From an uncultured Lachnospiraceae bacterium (GTDB lineage: Bacteria; Bacillota; Clostridia; Lachnospirales; Lachnospiraceae), in assembly GCA_910578115.1 (NCBI GenBank), contig CAJTPO010000020.1, positions 23,546 through 87,545 on the forward strand: a stretch of 64,000 nucleotides of DNA, written 5' to 3'. This document shows, one piece after another, positions 43,186 to 51,898 of this stretch. The position numbers and the translations under genes are program-made. Positions within the stretch are counted from its first letter, which is position 1. Every line of letters starts with the position of its first letter. The notes under the pieces were generated by a model. That model was not told where the DNA came from. It saw nothing but the letters and a program-made list of their open reading frames with translations, and ran no database searches.

Positions 43186-43275
43186 GGATTTATGCGATAA
43201 AGCTGCACCGTGTGCAACTTGTGCGATAATGCTGTACCATGTGCGATTTGTGCGATAATGCCACACCATGTAAGG
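43186..43275 (+). repeat. Three imperfect 29-bp tandem repeats
   Basis: Units beginning TATGCGATAAAGC, TGTGCGATAATGC and TGTGCGATAATGC follow each other at 29-base steps between the oleate hydratase and ferritin-like genes, each carrying an ACCATGTG-like end. They have no open frame or strong hairpin. Their role is unknown. Confidence 0.6.
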
Positions 43276-43329
43276 GAGCTTCCATAGAATATCTTATAGA
43301 GAATGTAAAAAGATGAGGATTGGATATTT

Positions 43330-43866
43330 ATGGAAGCAAAAGGAAAGATGTTACAAAGTGACTGCAGTTTCAGCGGTATCTCGCCGCTGATGCTGCCCTT
43401 CCCCTATCCGCCGGTCAGGGTACAGGAGCAGAATCCGTTCTATGCCAAGCTGTTGACAGTGGATTACTGTGGAGCGGTATCGGAACTGACGGCCATTACC
43501 CAGTATATCCACGGGGAGAGCTGTATGTGCTGCGGTCATTGCATGGAGGCCAGAACGCTGCTCGGCATCGCCATGGCGGAGATGATCCATCTGCAGAAGC
43601 TGGGAGAGATGATTATGCTGCTGGGCGGAAACATTGATTATTCGATCTCGACACGAAACGGCAAACCGCAGCAGTGGACGCCCTCTTATGTGGAGTTTGC
43701 CGGTAATCTGCAGGGAATCATCTCAGCCAACATAGAGGCCGAGAAGGCGGCGATCAGCCAGTATGAACAGCATATGAAGATGATCGAGGATGGCTGTGTG
43801 AGAGCAGTGCTGGGGCGGATTGTGCAGGACGAGGAGTATCATATTATGCTGCTGCGGATGATGTGA
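43330..43866 (+). CDS. Ferritin-like diiron-domain protein with a Cys-rich insertion
   Basis: The 178-residue protein is a four-helix ferritin-like bundle with two ExxH-type metal motifs (AEMIHLQKLGE and QDEEYHIML) and further Glu residues in SELTAITQYI and NIEAEKAAISQYEQH. A CMCCGHC stretch lies between helices 1 and 2, which could bind a metal or form disulfides. Related proteins include rubrerythrin-like and manganese-catalase-like oxygen-defence proteins. No rubredoxin domain is present. The exact reaction is unknown. Confidence 0.8.
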   Translation: MEAKGKMLQSDCSFSGISPLMLPFPYPPVRVQEQNPFYAKLLTVDYCGAVSELTAITQYIHGESCMCCGHCMEARTLLGIAMAEMIHLQKLGEMIMLLGGNIDYSISTRNGKPQQWTPSYVEFAGNLQGIISANIEAEKAAISQYEQHMKMIEDGCVRAVLGRIVQDEEYHIMLLRMM

Positions 43867-43895
43867 GGGGCATAATGGGAATAAGACATAGCAGG

Positions 43896-43964
43896 TAACA
43901 GGGAAGCCGAAGGCTTAACTGTTACAATATAAAAGGTAAAAGTGGTTTCACTTTTGCCTTTTTG
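43896..43964 (+). terminator. Two consecutive hairpins, the second an intrinsic terminator
   Basis: GTAACAG-GG-AAGCC-GAA-GGCTT-AA-CTGTTAC (43896-43926) is a hairpin related in reverse to the one at 36216. It is followed by AAAAGGTAAAAGTG paired with CACTTTTGCCTTTT and a T run ending near 43963. It ends the ferritin-like transcript. A possible -10 (TACAAT, 43968-43973) for the next gene overlaps its end. Bases 43975-44165 hold no gene I can support. Confidence 0.75.
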
Positions 43965-44165
43965 TGTTACAATGATATGGAGATGGGGGAATGCGTGAAA
44001 GACATATTAAAAGCGGTGGAGCTTTTCTAAGGAGAAGGGATCAGAGGGAAGCTTTGACAGGGCCGAAAACGCAGTTTCTAATGCTGTTAACGATAAAACA
44101 AATGGACTTGATGTTGTCGGAGAAAAAGACAAGGATTTCGGGACAGTTCCTGAGAAGGAGGGAAT

Positions 44166-45857
44166 ATGGCGAGAACAGTAGGGATCGGGATACAGGATTT
44201 TGGCAAGATCATTGAGAACGATTACTTTTATGTGGATAAAACGGCTTTTATCAAGGAGTGGTGGGAAAGTGGAGATGAGGTGACGCTGATCACCAGGCCG
44301 CGGCGGTTTGGAAAGACCCTTACCATGAGCATGGTGGAGCAGTTTTTTTCGTTGAAATATGCCGGACGAGGCGACCTGTTTGAAGGGCTTGCCATCTGGA
44401 GGGAGGAGGAGTATCGTGCGCTGCAGGGAACCTATCCGGTCATCAGCCTTTCTTTTGCAAATGTGAAGGAGAGGCACTATGATACAGCCAGACGGAAAAT
44501 CTGCCATATCCTTGCGGATTTATACACAGACTATGCTTTTTTGCTTGAAAGTGATATTTTGGGAGAAGGCGATAAGGAATTTTTCAGACGTGTTACGATG
44601 GATATGGGCGATGTGGAGGCTACGCTGGCGATCCATAATCTTTGCAGGTATCTGAGTCTTTATTATAATAAAAAGGTGATCGTTTTATTGGACGAGTACG
44701 ACACGCCGATGCAGGAGGCCTATGTGGGGGGATACTGGAAAGAGTTCGTGGCATTCACAAGGAGTATGTTCAATGCCGCGTTTAAGACTAATCCCCATCT
44801 GGAACGGGCGATCATGACCGGGATCACGAGGGTCAGTAAGGAATCCATTTTCTCTGATCTGAATAACCTTGAGGTAGTGACTATGACTACCAGCAAGTAT
44901 GGCACGGCATTTGGCTTTACAGAAGACGAAGTTTTTGCCGCCATGGATGAATATGGGCTGGAGGAAAAAGAGAGGATAAAGAGCTGGTATGACGGTTTTA
45001 TCTTTGGAGAGTGGAAGGATATCTATAATCCCTGGTCTATTTTGAATTATCTGGATAAAAAAAGAGTCGGCATGTACTGGGCGAACACCAGTTCCAACAG
45101 CCTGGTCGGGAAGCTGATCCGGGAGAGCGGAAGGGGTGTGAAGGAATCTTTTGAGAGCCTGCTGGCAGGAGGACACCTGTTTGTGCCGATTGATGAGCAG
45201 ATTGTCTATGATCAACTGGATCATAATGAGAACGCGATCTGGAGCTTCCTTGTGGCGGGCGGCTACTTGAAAGTGGTGAGCTATGAGGAATACGAAACAG
45301 ATCCGATCATAAAGGAGCCAAGGTATGAACTGGCATTGACAAATTATGAAGTGAAGCTTATGTTCAGGAATATGGTATCCGGATGGTTTGCCGGGAATCT
45401 GTCTGACTATAATGATTTTGTAAAGGCCCTTCTTTGCGGAGATGTGGATGCCATGAACGAATATATGAATCGTGTTTCCAGTGCCACTTTCAGCTTCTTT
45501 GATACAGGGAACCGTGCTTCCGGAAAGGCGGAGCCGGAGCGATTCTATCATGGGTTTGTGCTGGGATTGACAGTGGAGCTGGAAGACCGGTATGTGATCA
45601 CTTCCAATCGTGAAAGCGGGTTTGGAAGATATGATGTGATGCTGGAGCCGAAGGCGGAAGGAGCGGATGCTTTTATCATAGAGTTTAAAGTATGCAATCC
45701 GAAGAGAGAGGACACGCTGGAGGATACGGTGAAGGCGGCACTTGCACAGATAGAGGAAAAGCAGTATGCGGCGTTGCTTATGAGGAAAGGGATACCGGAG
45801 GAGCGGATCAGGAAGTATGGGTTTGCGTTTGAGGGGAAACGGGTGCTGATCGGGTGA
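44166..45857 (+). CDS. AAA-ATPase-like/PD-(D/E)XK nuclease-like protein (DUF1703 family)
   Basis: The 563-residue protein starts with the AAA-ATPase-like domain of this family (FVDKT-type YFYVDKTAFIKEW, then TRPRRFGKTLTMSM as Walker A-like loop and VIVLLDEYDTPM as Walker B). It ends with a PD-(D/E)XK-like domain (GRYDVMLEPKAEGADAFIIE, then FKVCNP). Such genes are common, often in many copies, in gut Clostridia and Bacteroides. Their role is not established; nuclease-based defence or mobile-element functions are proposed. GAGAAGGAGGGAAT precedes the ATG. Confidence 0.9.
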   Translation: MARTVGIGIQDFGKIIENDYFYVDKTAFIKEWWESGDEVTLITRPRRFGKTLTMSMVEQFFSLKYAGRGDLFEGLAIWREEEYRALQGTYPVISLSFANVKERHYDTARRKICHILADLYTDYAFLLESDILGEGDKEFFRRVTMDMGDVEATLAIHNLCRYLSLYYNKKVIVLLDEYDTPMQEAYVGGYWKEFVAFTRSMFNAAFKTNPHLERAIMTGITRVSKESIFSDLNNLEVVTMTTSKYGTAFGFTEDEVFAAMDEYGLEEKERIKSWYDGFIFGEWKDIYNPWSILNYLDKKRVGMYWANTSSNSLVGKLIRESGRGVKESFESLLAGGHLFVPIDEQIVYDQLDHNENAIWSFLVAGGYLKVVSYEEYETDPIIKEPRYELALTNYEVKLMFRNMVSGWFAGNLSDYNDFVKALLCGDVDAMNEYMNRVSSATFSFFDTGNRASGKAEPERFYHGFVLGLTVELEDRYVITSNRESGFGRYDVMLEPKAEGADAFIIEFKVCNPKREDTLEDTVKAALAQIEEKQYAALLMRKGIPEERIRKYGFAFEGKRVLIG

Positions 45858-45886
45858 GACGGGGCGACAGGAAAGAGAATATAAGA

Positions 45887-46468
45887 ATGATGACGGATCA
45901 ATATATTATAGAGTTGATTGAGAGACTGACTTTTACGGAAATCTGGAATGGAACCGAAAGAAGATGTCAGGACTATAACGAGGGAGTCAAACTGCTGGTA
46001 GATACGTTTACCGAACATAAAAAGCAGAAAACACAGCTGTTTTTTATTGGAAACGGCGGCAGTTCTGCCATTGCGAGTCATATGACGGCGGATTTCATGA
46101 AAAATGGCGGTATGAATACCTATAGTTTATATGATAATGCGGTCACAACCTGTATGGGAAATGACTATGGCTATGAGTTTATCTTCTCAAGACCCATGGA
46201 ATTCCTGCTCAGAAAAGGAGATCTGGTGGTAGTGATCAGCAGTTCCGGTAATTCTGCAAATATTATCAGTGCGATAGAAACTGCCAGAAAGAGGCAGGCA
46301 ACGATTATTACATTTACAGGTTTTGAATCGGATAATAAGGCGAAGCAGATGGGGGATGTGAATGTATATGTACCCTGCAGAAAGTATGGGATCGTGGAAT
46401 CCATTCATAACCTGATACTGCAGCAGATTGTGGATCTGATCATGGAAAGGGATGGGGTAAGATTCTAA
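45887..46468 (+). CDS. gmhA: SIS-domain phosphoheptose isomerase (GmhA-like)
   Basis: The 193-residue SIS protein has FFIGNGGSSAIASHMTADFM and VVVISSSGNSANIISAIETA, the sugar-phosphate-binding loops of GmhA. GmhA converts sedoheptulose 7-phosphate to D-glycero-D-manno-heptose 7-phosphate. It is followed two bases later by a gmhB-like gene, and an hldE-like gene lies at 61688, so a nucleotide-activated heptose pathway is likely. I chose the ATG at 45887 after AGGAAAGAGAATATAAGA. Confidence 0.88.
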   Translation: MMTDQYIIELIERLTFTEIWNGTERRCQDYNEGVKLLVDTFTEHKKQKTQLFFIGNGGSSAIASHMTADFMKNGGMNTYSLYDNAVTTCMGNDYGYEFIFSRPMEFLLRKGDLVVVISSSGNSANIISAIETARKRQATIITFTGFESDNKAKQMGDVNVYVPCRKYGIVESIHNLILQQIVDLIMERDGVRF

Positions 46469-46469
46469 A

Positions 46470-47024
46470 ATGCAGACATTTAAACGGATGAATCTTCACA
46501 AGCCGGCAGTGTTTCTGGACAGAGACGGGGTATTGACAGTGGAACAGGGGTATGTGGATGCTGTTGAAAAGCTGTGTATATTTCCCTATGCGGCAGAATG
46601 TGTCAGGCGTATACATGATAAAGGGTTCCATGTCATTGTCGTGACAAATCAAAGCGGTGTTGCAAGAGGCTTATTTACAGAAGTAAAACTCAAGGAAATG
46701 AATGATCATTTGAAACAACAAACAGGTGTTGATGATGTTTTTTATTGTCCGCATCATCCGGAGGGAACAGTAGAGGAGTACCGAAGGAACTGTAATTGTC
46801 GTAAGCCGGGAACGGGCATGTTTGAAATGGCCTGCAAAAAATTTGATATTGATATGATCAATTCTTACATGGTTGGAGATCGGGCCGGGGATATTATTGC
46901 AGGACGAAATGCGGGAATTAAGACAATATTGCTGGAATCCGGATATGGAACAAAAAATCTGGAAAGTGATGTGAGCGCGGACTATGTGTTTGCGGATCTG
47001 AGAGATGTACCGGAAATATTGTGA
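46470..47024 (+). CDS. gmhB: HAD-family heptose bisphosphate phosphatase (GmhB-like)
   Basis: The 184-residue HAD enzyme has the nucleophile motif FLDRDGVL, a zinc-binding cluster (CPHHPEG with CNCRKP) typical of GmhB/histidinol-phosphatase members, and the MVGDRAGDIIAGRNAG metal motif. GmhB removes the 7-phosphate of heptose 1,7-bisphosphate. It follows gmhA directly. A long leader with a terminator separates it from the next gene. Confidence 0.88.
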   Translation: MQTFKRMNLHKPAVFLDRDGVLTVEQGYVDAVEKLCIFPYAAECVRRIHDKGFHVIVVTNQSGVARGLFTEVKLKEMNDHLKQQTGVDDVFYCPHHPEGTVEEYRRNCNCRKPGTGMFEMACKKFDIDMINSYMVGDRAGDIIAGRNAGIKTILLESGYGTKNLESDVSADYVFADLRDVPEIL

Positions 47025-47110
47025 TATAGAAAGAAAATGGACTGTCATGGTAAATTGTTGAAAAGAATTGTAACGTATGGCTGCTGATTTATGTGGTTAA
47101 AGAATCAGGG

Positions 47111-47230
47111 CTTTTGACCGATATAAGTACTGTGGTAGTTCAGGAAGAATGAAAAAGTTGCATGGATGCAGAAATAGGATGAAGGATACCCTGTTAGTGC
47201 TCTCAGTATGCAATAACAGGGTTTTATTTT
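47111..47230 (+). promoter_or_regulatory. Glycan-cluster leader element A with intrinsic terminator
   Basis: Conserved blocks are CTTTTGAC (47111-47118) and TTGCATGGATGCAG (from 47158). The terminator CCCTGTTA (47189-47196)/TAACAGGG (47214-47221) is followed by TTTTATTTT. TTGCA at 47158 is complementary to TGCAA (47209-47213), next to the terminator's 3' arm, allowing an alternative fold. The element matches 56357-56466 in order and spacing. It likely controls read-through into the epimerase gene. Confidence 0.7.
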
Positions 47231-47260
47231 GGCAAAGCATAATAGTTTGGAGGAAAAGAC

Positions 47261-48256
47261 ATGATTTCATTAGTGACGGGTGGCTGTGGATTTATTGGCT
47301 CTCATATGGTGGACAGACTGCTGGCGGAAGGACATGTAGTCAGAGTGATCGATAACTGGACGACGGGAAGGCCGGAGAATCTGGAGCACCAGAAAAATGA
47401 CCCTAATTTGACAGTATATCATATGGATATCCGGAACAAAGAAGAAATAGAGCCGGTTTTTGCAGGGGTGGATTATGTTTTTCATTTTGCTGCACTGGCA
47501 GATATAGTCCCGTCAATCCAGAGGCCGTGGGACTATTATTCTTCGAATGTTCTGGGAACTTACAATGTAGTTGAGTGCGCGAAGAATGCCGGTATAAAGA
47601 AGCTGGTCTACGCTGCGTCTTCCTCTTGTTATGGAATACCGGATGAGTTTCCGACGAAGGAGTCTGCAGAGATCAGGCCGCAGTATCCGTATGCGTTGAC
47701 GAAGAGACTGGGAGAAGAGACTGTATTACACTGGGGGCAGGTCTATGGACTGCCGGTGGTAACACTGCGTCTCTTTAATGTGTATGGTACGAGATCCAGG
47801 ACTTCCGGGACCTATGGAGCAGTGTTCGGGGTATTTCTTGCGCAGAAACTGGCTGGAAAACCGTTTACGGTGGTCGGTGACGGCACACAGACCAGGGACT
47901 TTACGTATGTGACGGATATTGCGGATGCTTTCTATACGGCGGCGATGTCAGACGTCGTGCAGGATACTTTTAATGTGGGAAGCGGTGGGACATATTCCGT
48001 AAATCGGCTGTGTGAGCTGCTGGGTGGTGAGATTACGCATATTCCCAAGAGGCCGGGGGAACCGGATTGCACATTTGCAGATACCAGTAAGATTGAGAAC
48101 AGACTTGGATGGAAGGCAAAAGTCAGTTTTGAAGAGGGCGTGCAGAAAGTACTGGACAATATCGATTACTGGAGAGCAGCGCCGGTGTGGACGCCGGACA
48201 GTATCGGAGTAGCTACGGAAGATTGGTTTAAGTACCTGGGAGATCAGGCTGAATAA
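47261..48256 (+). CDS. NAD-dependent sugar-nucleotide epimerase/dehydratase (extended SDR)
   Basis: The 331-residue protein has the NAD-binding start VTGGCGFIGSHMVDRLL, a catalytic YxxxK in QYPYALTKRLGEE and the sugar-nucleotide-binding NVYGTRSRTSGTYG region. It acts on a UDP-, GDP- or dTDP-sugar; UDP-glucose/GlcNAc 4-epimerase-type proteins are the closest resemblance. AGTTTGGAGGAAAAGAC precedes the ATG. It is the first gene after leader element A. Confidence 0.9.
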   Translation: MISLVTGGCGFIGSHMVDRLLAEGHVVRVIDNWTTGRPENLEHQKNDPNLTVYHMDIRNKEEIEPVFAGVDYVFHFAALADIVPSIQRPWDYYSSNVLGTYNVVECAKNAGIKKLVYAASSSCYGIPDEFPTKESAEIRPQYPYALTKRLGEETVLHWGQVYGLPVVTLRLFNVYGTRSRTSGTYGAVFGVFLAQKLAGKPFTVVGDGTQTRDFTYVTDIADAFYTAAMSDVVQDTFNVGSGGTYSVNRLCELLGGEITHIPKRPGEPDCTFADTSKIENRLGWKAKVSFEEGVQKVLDNIDYWRAAPVWTPDSIGVATEDWFKYLGDQAE

Positions 48257-48338
48257 GTAAAATGCAGGTTTGCTGTCGTGACTACAGGGGCAGGCGGTTC
48301 TGCTTTATGGAGGATGACTGAAAGAGGTAACGGATGCT

Positions 48339-49646
48339 ATGCGCGGATTTCAGAAACAACAGATAATGAATGTGATCGACAGCATGCATGCACTTCACGG
48401 AGAAATCAGAGACAGGTTACAGAGTGGAGCTTATGATGTGGTGGAAGGTGCGCTGACCGATTGTCAGGAGGCAGCGATCAGTGTTGGCGAAGCGATAGAA
48501 CAGATCGAGGGAGACGACACGAAAGCGGTGCGTTGTCTGGAACAGTACTGTGAAAGACTCTATCAGATAAGCTTGCAGCTGCAGAACATTGCGGCACAGA
48601 AAATCTATAAATCGTTGGAAAGCGGTCTGGTTAAAGCCGAGAATGAAATAAAGCATATGCCTGTCAGGAAGACAGCAGTTTTTCTGCCCTATAAGGCATC
48701 TATGTGGGATTCATTAGAGAGTGTCTGGAAAGCGGCGTGCGATGATGCGGAGTGGGAAAGCGTGGTCATCCCGATTCCTTATTATAATAGAAATACGGAT
48801 GATTCTCTGGGAGAAATGCAGTATGAAGGGGCGGATTTTCCGGAAGATGTGCCGGTTACAGATTGGCAGCAGTATTCTTTGGAGAAAGAACATCCGGATA
48901 TTATTTTTATTCATAATCCGTATGATCAGTTTAATATCGTGACGACAGTCCATCCTCTTTTCTATGCTTCCAGAATTAAGGATTATACGGAGAAATTAGT
49001 ATATATTCCTTATTTTGTGCATCAAAATGACATCGTGGCGGAGCACTATTGCGTGCTTCCGGGAACGATATATGCTGATGTGGTGATCCTGCAGTCCGAG
49101 AAAGTAAGGGAGCAATATCTTAGATATTATGAGGCGGCGCTGCCGGAACTGGTGGAAAAGCAGGGGAGAGAGGCGATCGAAAAAAAATTCCAGGCGCTTG
49201 GCTCTCCGAAGTTTGATGTGTCGGCAGATTCGCAGAATGATATTCCGGAGGAATGGAGAGAATTTTTAGGGCAGGGGAAAAAAGTAATCTTTTTTAACAC
49301 ACATCTGCGGGGATTGATGCAGGGAAAAAGTGAACAGTTTCTCAGGAAACTGGAATGGGTGTTTAACTTTTTTCAGAAACAGGAAGACGTGGTATTGTTA
49401 TGGCGGCCGCATCCTTTGATGGTGGAGACGGCCAGGGCGATGAATCCGGAGGCCGTAGAACCTTACCTTAAACTTGTGGACAGATATAGACGGCAGAAGA
49501 TTGGAATTTATGACGATTCGAGAGAACTGCACAGGGCGATCGATCTTTCAGATGCCTATTACGGCAGCGGCAGTTCGGTTGTGGAGCTGTTTCGGCAGCA
49601 GGGAAAGCCCGTTATGCTGATGAGTGAACAGATCAGAGAGGATTGA
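48339..49646 (+). CDS. Putative CDP-glycerol glycerophosphotransferase-like protein
   Basis: The 435-residue protein has a helical N-terminal 110 residues and a GT-B-like C-terminal half with VVLLWRPHPLM and a final DAYYGSGSSVVELFRQQGKP block. It resembles the phosphoglycerol/CDP-glycerol transferases of teichoic acid synthesis and related Lachnospiraceae glycan genes. LicD and a TagD-type cytidylyltransferase follow directly, which fits transfer of a phosphate-linked polyol. The donor is not certain. Confidence 0.6.
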   Translation: MRGFQKQQIMNVIDSMHALHGEIRDRLQSGAYDVVEGALTDCQEAAISVGEAIEQIEGDDTKAVRCLEQYCERLYQISLQLQNIAAQKIYKSLESGLVKAENEIKHMPVRKTAVFLPYKASMWDSLESVWKAACDDAEWESVVIPIPYYNRNTDDSLGEMQYEGADFPEDVPVTDWQQYSLEKEHPDIIFIHNPYDQFNIVTTVHPLFYASRIKDYTEKLVYIPYFVHQNDIVAEHYCVLPGTIYADVVILQSEKVREQYLRYYEAALPELVEKQGREAIEKKFQALGSPKFDVSADSQNDIPEEWREFLGQGKKVIFFNTHLRGLMQGKSEQFLRKLEWVFNFFQKQEDVVLLWRPHPLMVETARAMNPEAVEPYLKLVDRYRRQKIGIYDDSRELHRAIDLSDAYYGSGSSVVELFRQQGKPVMLMSEQIRED

Positions 49647-49680
49647 TGTCAGGTACGGTGAAGTAACGATAGAAAGGCAC

Positions 49681-50514
49681 ATGAGCGGAAGTATGGGAAT
49701 ACATCATTTGACAGACGATGAATTAAGACAGGTTCAGTTGATTCAGCTGGAGATGCTGGAAGAAGTGGACAGAATCTGCCGTCTGTGTGGTATTCATTAT
49801 AATATCATAGCCGGTACGCTTCTGGGAGCGGTGCGGCATAAAGGCTATATTCCGTGGGATGACGATGCGGATGTGGCGCTGTTGAGAGCGGAATATGAGA
49901 AGTTCAGAACCGCATGTGAGAAGGAACTGGATCACAGCAGATTCTACTTTCAGGATCACAGGAATACACAGGGTTATCGCTGGGGGTACGGTAAGCTTAG
50001 AAGGAAGGGAACGTTGTTTCTTCGGGCAAACCAGGAGCATATGCCGTATGAGCAGGGGATCTTTATTGATATCTTTCCGCTGGATGCCGTATCTGATTCC
50101 AGGATGATAAGGACCTGCCAGAATTTCCATTGCTATTGTATGCGGAAGATGATGTGGGCTCCGGTGGGACGGATCGTTTCGAAGGGATGGCTGTTAAAAG
50201 GGTGGTATCGGATGTTGGAGTGCATCCCAGCCGATGTTTTATATGGTTATTATGACAGATATGTGACCCGACAGAGTAGAAAGAAGACGAAATGGGTGCG
50301 GATCCTGATGTTTCCGACCCCCAATAAAGAGTATGGTTATCTGCGGGAATGGTACGAAAACAGCGCCGGGATCGTATTCGAGAACAGGACGTTTCAGGGG
50401 ATCAGAGATTATGATGCCTATCTGACATTTAAATTTGGAAATTACCATCAACTTCCACCGAAGGAAATGAGAAAAGTTCATCCGGTGACGGCGCTTAAGT
50501 GCCTGCCCTGGTAA
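49681..50514 (+). CDS. LicD-family phosphotransferase
   Basis: The 277-residue protein has the LicD signature IIAGTLLGAVRHKGYIPWDD followed by DADVALLR. LicD-type enzymes move phosphocholine or other phosphate-linked groups from CDP donors to glycans. I placed the start at 49681 because the reading frame upstream overlaps the preceding gene; a GTG at 49624 is an alternative. The neighbouring cytidylyltransferase fusion could make its CDP donor. Confidence 0.85.
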   Translation: MSGSMGIHHLTDDELRQVQLIQLEMLEEVDRICRLCGIHYNIIAGTLLGAVRHKGYIPWDDDADVALLRAEYEKFRTACEKELDHSRFYFQDHRNTQGYRWGYGKLRRKGTLFLRANQEHMPYEQGIFIDIFPLDAVSDSRMIRTCQNFHCYCMRKMMWAPVGRIVSKGWLLKGWYRMLECIPADVLYGYYDRYVTRQSRKKTKWVRILMFPTPNKEYGYLREWYENSAGIVFENRTFQGIRDYDAYLTFKFGNYHQLPPKEMRKVHPVTALKCLPW

Positions 50515-50557
50515 AAGAAAGAATCTGTGGGTTGAGAGAAAGGAATGGATACAATTC

Positions 50558-51898
50558 ATGAAGAAAGTCATTACGTACGGTTCATTTGATCTGTTTCATG
50601 AAGGGCATTATCGTCTGCTGCAGAGGGCAAAAGCGTTGGGCGACTATTTGATCGTCGGTGTCACCACGGAGCATTATGATGAATCGCGGGGCAAGATGAA
50701 TGTGGTGGATTCCCTGATGGATCGGATTGAAAATGTGCGAAAGACAGGTTTCGCAGACGAGATCATTATTGAAGATCACGTGGGGCAGAAAGTGGAAGAT
50801 ATCATGAAATACGGAGTGGATATCTTCACAGTAGGTTCCGATTGGACCGGTGTATTTGACTATCTAAAAGATTACTGCCAGGTGGTGTATCTGGAGAGGA
50901 CCAAAGATATCTCCAGTACTATGCTCCGGGCGAAAAAATATAATATCATCCGGCTGGGGATCATCGGAACAGGCCGGATCGCATCCAGGATGATCCCGGA
51001 AGTAAAATATGTCAGCGGAATTAATACGGACGCAGTCTATAATCCGCATATTGAAAGCGCCCGCAGATTTGCGGAACAGTTTGAATTAAACAAATACATG
51101 GACGATCTGGAAGAGTTCTATGCGGAGATTGACGCCGTGTATATCGCTTCGCCGCACCAGACGCATTATGAATATATTAAAAGCGCGGTGCAGCATCGGA
51201 AGCATGTGCTGTGCGAGAAGCCGATGGTTTTAAAGAAAGAACAGGCTAAGGAAGTATTCCGGATGGCGGAGGAAAACAGGGTCGTACTGATGGAAGCGGT
51301 CAAGACAGCGTATTGCCCCGGATTTAATCAGCTGCTGTCCATTGTGCGCAGCGGTGCCATCGGCAGCGTGCGGGATGTGGAAGCGTGCTTTACAAAGTTG
51401 GAAAATCCATTGAGCAGAGAGCTGACGGACAAATCCTATGGAGGCAGTTTTACGGAACTGGGAAGTTACACGATACTGCCCGTGCTTAAAATCCTCGGCA
51501 AGGACTTTAAAGAACTGGAATTTAAGAGCCATTGGGCGGCTAATGGACTGGATATTTATACCAAAGCGTATTTTACTTATGAGAATGCTCTGGCCACTTC
51601 CAAGAATGGTCTGGGTGTCAAGTCGGAGGGGCAACTGATCATATCTGGTACGAGAGGGTATATTATTGTGGAGGCACCCTGGTGGAAGACAACTTCCTTC
51701 GAAGTCAGATACGAAGACCGCAGCCAGAACGAAAAATATTTTTCCAAGTTTTTGAAAGAGGGGCTTCGCTATGAAATCGGTGATTTTGTATCCGGCATCA
51801 ACGGATTTGGAGATAAACATTTTAAGCTGACCAAAGGCGAAAGCATTACAATGGCGGGAATCATGGAGAAATTTATGGAGACGCGACATGCTGAATAG
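50558..51898 (+). CDS. Fusion of a glycerol-3-phosphate-type cytidylyltransferase and a Gfo/Idh/MocA oxidoreductase
   Basis: Residues 1-130 form a TagD-like cytidylyltransferase with GSFDLFHEGHYRLLQRAK (HxGH type) and YLERTKDISSTML. Residues 132-446 form a Gfo/Idh/MocA oxidoreductase with LGIIGTGRIASRMI and HVLCEKPMVLKK. One chain can therefore reduce or oxidise a substrate and activate it with CTP. A CDP-linked polyol made for the adjacent LicD or glycerophosphotransferase-like enzyme is a reasonable inference. Its end overlaps the next glycosyltransferase gene by 11 bases. Confidence 0.9.
   Translation: MKKVITYGSFDLFHEGHYRLLQRAKALGDYLIVGVTTEHYDESRGKMNVVDSLMDRIENVRKTGFADEIIIEDHVGQKVEDIMKYGVDIFTVGSDWTGVFDYLKDYCQVVYLERTKDISSTMLRAKKYNIIRLGIIGTGRIASRMIPEVKYVSGINTDAVYNPHIESARRFAEQFELNKYMDDLEEFYAEIDAVYIASPHQTHYEYIKSAVQHRKHVLCEKPMVLKKEQAKEVFRMAEENRVVLMEAVKTAYCPGFNQLLSIVRSGAIGSVRDVEACFTKLENPLSRELTDKSYGGSFTELGSYTILPVLKILGKDFKELEFKSHWAANGLDIYTKAYFTYENALATSKNGLGVKSEGQLIISGTRGYIIVEAPWWKTTSFEVRYEDRSQNEKYFSKFLKEGLRYEIGDFVSGINGFGDKHFKLTKGESITMAGIMEKFMETRHAE

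Noticed and set aside
44008..44189. Protein-like open frame overlapping the AAA-ATPase gene start
   Set aside because: One frame reads SFSKEKGSEGSFDRAENAVS and continues without stops for about 55 codons, but it has no start codon or ribosome site and ends inside the next gene. It may be a decayed gene; not enough to call.
44007..44507. Long antisense frame over the AAA-ATPase gene
   Set aside because: It mirrors the codon pattern of the + strand gene, lacks a ribosome site and has no recognisable domain.
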